Origin: Mumia sp050632745
GTDB taxonomy: Bacteria > Actinomycetota > Actinomycetes > Propionibacteriales > Nocardioidaceae
DNA: 64,000 nucleotides
Reading direction: 5' to 3'
Assembly: GCF_050632745.1 (NCBI RefSeq)
Contig: NZ_JBODSD010000002.1
Location: 434,001-498,000, forward strand
Part shown: positions 58,738-64,000 of the stretch, in pieces
Numbering within the stretch: position 1 is the first letter of the stretch
Layout of the letters: every line of letters begins with the position of its first letter
Program-made: the position numbers and the translations under genes
Notes under the pieces: model-generated
What the model saw: only the letters and a program-made list of their open reading frames with translations
What the model was told of the DNA's origin: nothing
The model's database searches: none

Positions 58738-59945
58738 GCTGCCTCTCCCAGGTCGACCTGAACGCCCTCGAACCCTCGCAGGACCCACGTGGGCCGACGC
58801 GGTGCCACGCCGGTCAGCTCCAGCCGCGGGAACCGCTCGAGGAGCCGGGAGAGCGTGATCTCCAGCTCCATCCGCGCCAGCGGCGCCCCGAGACAGAAGT
58901 GCAGTCCCATCCCGAACCCGACGTGCGGGTTCGGGTCGCGCGCGACGTCGAACGCGTCGGGGTCGGCGAACACGGCTGCGTCACGGTTGGCCGACCCCAT
59001 CAGGCACGCGACCTTCTCGCCGGCACGCACCGTCGTCCCGGCGACCTCGACGTCCTCGGTCGCGGTCCGCTCGAACAGCTGCAGCGGGGCGTCGTAGCGG
59101 ATCAGCTCCTCGAGCGCCGTCGCCACCGACACCTCGCCCGAGAGGACGCGGTCGCGCTGCTCGGGGTGCGAGAGCAGCGCGTACAGCCCGTTGCCGAACA
59201 CGTTCACCGACGCCTCGTGGCCGGCGTTCAGCAGCAGCACGACGGTCGCGACCAGCTCGTCCTCGCTGAGTCGCGCCGCGCCTCCCGACGCCGTGTCGCG
59301 CTCGGCGATGAGGTCGGTGAGCAGGTCCTCCCCGCGGATGCCGCGCCGCATCTGCGCCTTGCGCTCCTCGACCAGCTCCGCGACGTACGCGCTGAACGCG
59401 ACGCTGGCCGCGATGGCCTCCTGCTTGGTCGCCTCGTCGACGCCCTGCTCGTACATGTGCACGATGCCCTGCGACCACGTGCGCAGCTGGGCGTGGTCGT
59501 CCCCGGGGACGCCGAGCAGGTCGCAGATGACGTAGACGGGCAGCGGCTCGGCGTACTGGCCGAGGATGTCGGTGGTGCCTCCGAGGCCGTCGAGGAGGCG
59601 CTCCGTGAGCACCTCGACCCGCGGCCGCATGCGCTCGACGTGCCCGCGCCCGAACGCGCCGGCGACCAGGCGGCGCAACCGGGTGTGCGCGGGCGGCTCG
59701 TTCTCCATCATCTGGTTGCGGTGGAGGGCGTTGAAGGGCTCCATGTCCTCGACCGGCTCCCAGTCCTGCCACAGGCGCCCGAGCCGGCGGTTGCGCAGCG
59801 TCTGGCTGACCGCGTCGTGCGTGGTCGCGAGCCAGCGTCCGGACGGCTCGTGCCACAGCAGAGGGCCGGTGGCACGGAGCTCGGCCAGGACGGGGTACGG
59901 GTCTGCGACGAACCCGGGATCGCTGAGGTCGACGTCGGTCTTCAC
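58734..59945 (-). CDS. Cytochrome P450 lacking the conserved I-helix threonine
   Basis: A 403-residue soluble P450 of bacterial class. ExxR is Glu280-Leu-Ile-Arg283, and the heme loop is FGMGLHFCLG with Cys351. The I-helix reads Ala241-Gly-His-Glu-Ala245: the Glu is kept, but the usual Thr that helps proton delivery is Ala, as in a few actinobacterial P450s such as EryF. No ferredoxin gene is adjacent. It lies between cdd (23 bp upstream) and deoA (4-bp overlap) in the nucleoside cluster, so a modified or hydrophobic nucleoside-like substrate is possible. Substrate unknown. Confidence 0.92.
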   Translation of the reverse strand: MKTDVDLSDPGFVADPYPVLAELRATGPLLWHEPSGRWLATTHDAVSQTLRNRRLGRLWQDWEPVEDMEPFNALHRNQMMENEPPAHTRLRRLVAGAFGRGHVERMRPRVEVLTERLLDGLGGTTDILGQYAEPLPVYVICDLLGVPGDDHAQLRTWSQGIVHMYEQGVDEATKQEAIAASVAFSAYVAELVEERKAQMRRGIRGEDLLTDLIAERDTASGGAARLSEDELVATVVLLLNAGHEASVNVFGNGLYALLSHPEQRDRVLSGEVSVATALEELIRYDAPLQLFERTATEDVEVAGTTVRAGEKVACLMGSANRDAAVFADPDAFDVARDPNPHVGFGMGLHFCLGAPLARMELEITLSRLLERFPRLELTGVAPRRPTWVLRGFEGVQVDLGEAA

Positions 59946-59968
59946 GCGTCCATCATCGCTCCCGGGCC

Positions 59969-60394
59969 TCAGGCCTGGGTCGCGAGGTCGCCGTCGTCGA
60001 AGGCGTCCGGGAGCACCTCGGTCATCGGGACGACGCCGCGCGGCGCCCGGAGCAGCATCGAGGGGCCGCCGTTCTCCCAGAGGAGCTGGCGGCACCGCCC
60101 GCACGGCATCACCGGATTGCCGTCGCCGTCGACGCACACGACCGCGACGAGCCGGCCGCCGCCGCCCGCGTGCAGGGCGGACACCATCCCGCACTCGGCG
60201 CACAGACCCACGCCGTACGCCGCGTTCTCGACGTTGCACCCGACGACCACCCGGCCGTCGTCGACCAGGCCGGCGGCACCCACGCGGTAGCGCGAGTACG
60301 GCGCGTACGCCCGCCGCATGACGTCGACGGCGGCCTCTCGGAGGGCGTCCCAGTCGACGTCCTGCGCCGCCCCCGACGCGGCCTGGCCGGTCAT
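59969..60394 (-). CDS. cdd: Cytidine deaminase
   Basis: A 141-residue zinc-dependent enzyme converting (deoxy)cytidine to (deoxy)uridine. NVENAAYGVGLCAECG holds the nucleoside-binding Asn/Glu, and the first Cys and the catalytic Glu of CAE; PCGRCRQ holds the other two zinc ligands. An Asp/Glu-rich tail is short. Its ATG overlaps the stop of the permease upstream, tying import to deamination. Its product can go to thymidine phosphorylase downstream. Confidence 0.95.
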   Translation of the reverse strand: MTGQAASGAAQDVDWDALREAAVDVMRRAYAPYSRYRVGAAGLVDDGRVVVGCNVENAAYGVGLCAECGMVSALHAGGGGRLVAVVCVDGDGNPVMPCGRCRQLLWENGGPSMLLRAPRGVVPMTEVLPDAFDDGDLATQA

Positions 60395-61653
60395 CCTGCT
60401 TGTCCCTTGCGGTACGGCTTGCCGTCCGCCGCGGGCATCCTCAGGCGTTGTGTCCCGAGCGCGAGCACGAGCAGCGTGGCGACGTACGGGGTCATGCCGG
60501 CGAACTCGCGCGGGACCTCGTCGCTGAGGAGGTACCAGACCAGGAAGGCGATGCCGACGGCGCCGAACAGGATCGCGTTCTTGCGGTCGCCCTGGCGCAC
60601 ACGCAGCAGGGTGAAGACGAAGAGCAGCACCGCCACGAGGAGCAGCAGCGCGTGCACGGCGTCGGCGTTGCGCAGCTGCATCGCATCGGTGTAGCCGAAC
60701 ATCGTGGCCGCCCCGGCCGCCCCGAACGGACGCCAGTTGCCGAAGATCATCGCCGCCAGGCCGATGTAGCCACGGCCTCCGGTCTGGCCGGTGACGAACC
60801 CGCTCGACGAGACCAGGACCAGCATGTAGCCGCCCAGACCTGCGAACACTCCGGAGATGATCACCGCGACGTACTTGAAGACGTAGACGTTCACCCCGAG
60901 CGTCTCCGCCGCCTGCGGGTTCTCGCCGCACGAGCGCAGCCGCAGGCCGAACGTCGTCTTCCACAGGACCCACGCGGTGAAGAAGACGAGCGCGGCGACC
61001 AGGTAGACCATGATCGACATGTTGCGGGTGAGCGCGGCGACCACGGCAGCAAGGTCGGAGATCATGAACCAGTGCTTGGCCGCGAGATCGGCGGCGGCGT
61101 CGCCGAGCCACGGGATGTCCACCCTCGGCGGCGTCTCCAGGCCGGTCAGCTGCTTGATGCCACCGCCTTCGAGGTCGCGGAAGTAGGCCTCGGCGAGGAA
61201 CGCCACCGCGCCCGCGCCGATGATGTTGAGCGCGACGCCGGAGACGATGTGGTCGACGCCGAACGTGACCGTGGCGATCGCGTGCAGGATGCCCCCGACG
61301 GCGCCCATGAGCGCGGCGCCGATCAGACCGACCCACGGGCCGTAGTAGTAGGTGAAGTAGGCCGCGCCCCAGGTGCCGAGGATCATCTGCCCCTCGAGGC
61401 CGATGTTGACGACGCCGGCGCGCTCGGCCCACAGACCTCCGAGCGCGGCGAGCAGGATCGGGCAGGTCGCGATCAGCGCGGCCTGGATCGTGCCGACCGA
61501 GTCGATCTCGTTGGCGCCGCTGATCACGCGGACGGACGAGACGATCGCGAGGAACCCGATCGTGATCAGGAGCCAGCGGTAGGAGCGTCCGAGCGAGGCC
61601 GACGGGCTCGGGGGCGGCGGCGGGGGCGCCGTCTCGGTGACGACCGTGCTCAT
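60391..61653 (-). CDS. Nucleoside ABC transporter permease (second subunit)
   Basis: A 420-residue inner-membrane subunit with about ten helices, of the branched-chain-like/BmpC-NupQ (YufQ) permease group. Marks are GGLWAERAGVVNIGLEGQMILG and SCGENPQAAETLGVNVYVFKYVAVIISG, the coupling loop. Pro-rich N-terminal tail (PPPPPPSPS) is unusual but in-frame. It pairs with the permease encoded just upstream and overlaps cdd downstream; purine or pyrimidine nucleosides are the likely cargo. Confidence 0.9.
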   Translation of the reverse strand: MSTVVTETAPPPPPPSPSASLGRSYRWLLITIGFLAIVSSVRVISGANEIDSVGTIQAALIATCPILLAALGGLWAERAGVVNIGLEGQMILGTWGAAYFTYYYGPWVGLIGAALMGAVGGILHAIATVTFGVDHIVSGVALNIIGAGAVAFLAEAYFRDLEGGGIKQLTGLETPPRVDIPWLGDAAADLAAKHWFMISDLAAVVAALTRNMSIMVYLVAALVFFTAWVLWKTTFGLRLRSCGENPQAAETLGVNVYVFKYVAVIISGVFAGLGGYMLVLVSSSGFVTGQTGGRGYIGLAAMIFGNWRPFGAAGAATMFGYTDAMQLRNADAVHALLLLVAVLLFVFTLLRVRQGDRKNAILFGAVGIAFLVWYLLSDEVPREFAGMTPYVATLLVLALGTQRLRMPAADGKPYRKGQAG

Positions 61654-62744
61654 GCCGAGACCTCCTCAGGGGTAGCGCCGGGCCGAGGAGCCTGAGCCAC
61701 CTGCCGTTCCTCCGCGCGGACGCGGTAGCGGCGGACCAGCTCGTAGGCGATGACGACGGCGAGGACGATGATGCCCTGCGTGATCTGGATGACCTCGACC
61801 GAGATGCCCGCCTCGATCGTGAGGCGGTTCGACTGCTCGTTGAGGTAGGCGAACAGCAGCGCGGCGAACGCGATCGGCAGGGCCCGGTTGCGGCCGAGCA
61901 GCGCCACGGCGATGCCGGTGAAGCCGAGCCCGACCTGGAACGTGGTGCCGTAGTAGTGGGCGCTGCCGAACAACGACGGCATCCAGATCAGGCCGGCGAT
62001 GCCGCCCGAGATGAGCATGGCGGCCATCGTCATCTTCTTGTTGTTGACGCCGCTGGCGACCGCCGCCGACTCCGACTGACCGGTGGCCCGCAGGTCGAAC
62101 CCGAAGCGGGTCTTGTTGAGCACCAGCCAGAACGCGACGCCGACGATCACGGCGAGCAGGCCGAGCGTCCACACCTCGCCCGCGGCCTTCTCGAACGGCT
62201 GCCAGCCCGGGACCTGGCTGGACTCCGGGATCACCGTCGTACGCCGCGAGTCGCCGGCCTTGAAGCCGTACGTGTTGAGCAGGTAGCCCGTGATGGTGAC
62301 CGCGATCGCGTTCAGCATGATCGTCGAGATCACCTCGCTGACGCCGCGGGTCACGCGCAGCAGGCCGGCGATCCCGGCCCAGGCGGCACCCGCGGCGACC
62401 GCCACGAGCAGTGCGCCGAGCACGTTGAGCGCACCGGGCAGGAATGCCGCACCGGCGAAGAGGGCGCCCGCGTAGGCCGCCATGCGGTACTGGCCCTCCA
62501 CGCCGATGTTGAAGAGGTTCATGCGGAAGCCGACGGCGGCGGCGATCGCCGAGAGGTAGATCAGCGACGCCTGGTTGGCGATGTTCACCAGGATCCGGTC
62601 GGCCGGCCACGAGAAGATGATGCTGATGAAGTCGGAGGCCGAGCCGCCGGAGATCTCGATGACCAGGCTCGTGACCGCGAGCGAGAACGCGATCGCGAGG
62701 AGGGGCGCGGCGACCGCCACGCCGAAGTTGCGCAGGCGGTTCAT
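61650..62744 (-). CDS. Nucleoside ABC transporter permease (first subunit)
   Basis: A 364-residue permease of the YufP/NupP group. AAVGFRMNLFNIGVEGQYRMAAY and LRATGQSESAAVASGVNNKK are the family signatures; eight to ten helices are predicted. It forms a heterodimer with the other permease, whose ATG overlaps its stop by 4 bp. Its own start overlaps the ATPase gene, so the order is ATPase-permease-permease-cdd. Confidence 0.92.
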   Translation of the reverse strand: MNRLRNFGVAVAAPLLAIAFSLAVTSLVIEISGGSASDFISIIFSWPADRILVNIANQASLIYLSAIAAAVGFRMNLFNIGVEGQYRMAAYAGALFAGAAFLPGALNVLGALLVAVAAGAAWAGIAGLLRVTRGVSEVISTIMLNAIAVTITGYLLNTYGFKAGDSRRTTVIPESSQVPGWQPFEKAAGEVWTLGLLAVIVGVAFWLVLNKTRFGFDLRATGQSESAAVASGVNNKKMTMAAMLISGGIAGLIWMPSLFGSAHYYGTTFQVGLGFTGIAVALLGRNRALPIAFAALLFAYLNEQSNRLTIEAGISVEVIQITQGIIVLAVVIAYELVRRYRVRAEERQVAQAPRPGATPEEVSA

Positions 62745-64000
62745 GCTTCCTCCTGTCCGCCCGTCATGGCCTCGCCGAGGTCCTGCGGGGTGACGGTGCG
62801 GGGGTTGAAGGTGCCGACGAGGCGTCCGCGCAGGATGACCTCGATCCGGTCGGAGAGGCCGATGAGCTCGTCGAGGTCCGCGGAGATCAGCAGCACCGCG
62901 AGACCGGCCCGGCGGGCGTCCTTGATCTGGTCCCAGATCGCGGCCTGGGCCCCGACGTCGACACCGCGCGTCGGGTGGGCGGCGATGAGCAGGCTCGGCT
63001 CCCCCGACAGCTCGCGGCCGACGATGAACTTCTGCTGGTTGCCGCCGGACAGGGCGCGCGCCATCGTGTCGATGCCGGGAGTACGCACGTCGTACTGCTC
63101 GACGATCCGCTCGGAGTCGCGCCGCGCTCCCGTGCGGTTGACCCAGCCGCGCTTGACCGCGACCTCCTCGTACGCGTGACCGAGGATGCGGTTCTCCCAG
63201 AGCGGCGAGTCGAGGAGCAGGCCGTGCCGGTGGCGGTCCTCGGGGATGTAGCCGACGCCGGCCGCGCGCCGCTTGCGCGTCCCCCAGCGCGACATGTCCT
63301 CGCCGCCCAGACGCACCTCGCCGGTGGTCGGGCGCATCGCGAGGATGCCCTCCACCAGCTCGGTCTGCCCGTTGCCCTCCACACCGGCGATGCCGAGCAC
63401 CTCACCGCGGTGGATCTCGAGGTCGATCCCGTCGAGGACGGTCCGGCCGAACGCGTCGACCATCGTGAGGTCCTTCACGGAGAGCTCGACCACGTCGGTG
63501 ACGGTCGACTCCTCGGTCTCCGGCGACGGCAGCTCGGAGCCGACCATGAGCTCCGCGAGCTGGCGCTTGGTGACGCTCGAGGGATCGGGGTCCCCGACGG
63601 TCGTGCCGCGGCGCATCACGGTGATCGCGTCGGCGACGGCGAGGACCTCGTCGAGCTTGTGGGAGATGAAGAGGAGGGTGTGGCCCTGGCTCTTGAGCCC
63701 TTCGAGGTTCGCGAAGAGCGCCTCGACCTCCTGCGGCACGAGCACGGCGGTCGGCTCGTCGAGGATGATGATCTTGGCCCCGCGGTAGAGGACCTTCAGG
63801 ATCTCGAGCCGCTGACGGGCCGCGACGCCGAGCGTCTCGACGAGCACGTCCGGGTCGAGGTCGAAGCCGAAGCGCTGCGAGATGGTCCGCACCTGCTCGC
63901 GCGCCTTCGGCCCCGTGCCGTACAGCTTCTCGGCACCGAGGACGACGTTCTCGAGGACCGTGAGGTTGTCGGCGAGCATGAAGTGCTGGAACACCATGCC
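62741..64000 (-). CDS. Nucleoside ABC transporter ATPase, 5' end outside window
   Basis: A partial ABC ATPase of the two-domain sugar/nucleoside type (YufO/NupO). The frame runs through the right edge; the visible part starts in the Q-loop of the first domain (MVFQHFMLADNLTV), so its Walker A is outside. The first-domain Walker B IIILDEPTAVL and the second-domain loop GVEGNGQTELVEGI and signature LSGGNQQKFIVGR are present. In this family the second Walker A is degenerate, as here. It heads the salvage operon; a binding protein (BMP family) would be expected beyond 64 kb. Confidence 0.93.
   Translation of the reverse strand, partial: GMVFQHFMLADNLTVLENVVLGAEKLYGTGPKAREQVRTISQRFGFDLDPDVLVETLGVAARQRLEILKVLYRGAKIIILDEPTAVLVPQEVEALFANLEGLKSQGHTLLFISHKLDEVLAVADAITVMRRGTTVGDPDPSSVTKRQLAELMVGSELPSPETEESTVTDVVELSVKDLTMVDAFGRTVLDGIDLEIHRGEVLGIAGVEGNGQTELVEGILAMRPTTGEVRLGGEDMSRWGTRKRRAAGVGYIPEDRHRHGLLLDSPLWENRILGHAYEEVAVKRGWVNRTGARRDSERIVEQYDVRTPGIDTMARALSGGNQQKFIVGRELSGEPSLLIAAHPTRGVDVGAQAAIWDQIKDARRAGLAVLLISADLDELIGLSDRIEVILRGRLVGTFNPRTVTPQDLGEAMTGGQEEA

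Overview
The window is about 64 kb of very GC-rich DNA with dense, mostly co-oriented genes, frequent GTG starts and 4-bp ATGA/GTGA overlaps. The gene content is that of a high-GC Actinomycete: an acyl-CoA carboxylase with a separate small epsilon subunit, a DUF222/HNH (13E12-type) protein, a class III adenylate cyclase, HtaA-type heme proteins, and many leaderless-type promoters. A Nocardioidaceae-like (Nocardioides or relative) chromosome is my best guess; this is inference from gene content, not a database match. No rRNA, tRNA, insertion sequence, prophage or CRISPR array was seen. Most of the window looks like core chromosome.

Layout. 0-5.7 kb: secreted lipase, purE-purK, GtrA-like membrane protein, adenylate cyclase, PH-domain protein, biotin ligase. 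5.7-9 kb: acyl-CoA carboxylase beta and epsilon subunits, an unknown protein, Maf. 9-12.7 kb (minus): DUF222/HNH protein, an acetyltransferase and a PucR regulator. PucR faces a yeast-type cytosine deaminase and an NCS1 cytosine permease (12.8-14.6 kb). 14.6-18.3 kb: acetyltransferase, acyl-CoA dehydrogenase, biotinylated carboxylase alpha subunit. 18.3-21.5 kb: an overlapping three-gene set of related membrane proteins of unknown function, then a universal stress protein and pyruvate carboxylase. 25.5-28.1 kb: a DUF559 protein between two hairpin repeats, and an NAD(P)H-quinone dehydrogenase.

28.1-37.7 kb is a heme-iron island: heme oxygenase divergent from hmuTUV and three exported proteins carrying HtaA domains and a second shared module, with two DtxR/IdeR-like boxes in the divergent promoter. 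37.9-43.9 kb: TetR regulator divergent from purine nucleoside phosphorylase, a sugar-nucleotide-type dehydrogenase, a phosphohexomutase and a membrane-bound phosphodiesterase-like protein. 44-48 kb (minus): PadR regulator with a DrrAB-like ABC exporter, and a secreted GH25 lysozyme with a long structured leader. 48.1-52.9 kb: universal stress protein, deoC, an aldehyde dehydrogenase, a truncated aldehyde dehydrogenase and a uridine-kinase-like protein. 53-56.3 kb: two tandem substrate-binding/VWA membrane proteins. 56.3-64 kb (minus): a nucleoside uptake and salvage cluster (ABC ATPase, two permeases, cytidine deaminase, cytochrome P450, thymidine phosphorylase, adenosine deaminase); the ATPase gene runs off the right edge.

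How it fits together. Nucleoside catabolism recurs in four places: transporter-cdd-deoA-add, PNP plus phosphomutase, deoC plus aldehyde dehydrogenases, and cytosine deaminase/permease. Together they could turn imported nucleosides into free bases and pentose phosphates, then acetaldehyde and acetate. Biotin ligase, both carboxylase modules and pyruvate carboxylase form a second theme (biotin-dependent carboxylation). The items most worth a second look are the three-gene membrane cassette at 18.3-21.5 kb, the P450 without the usual threonine inside the nucleoside cluster, the module shared by the heme-island proteins, the capped hairpin repeat family, and the VWA paralogue with a broken metal site.
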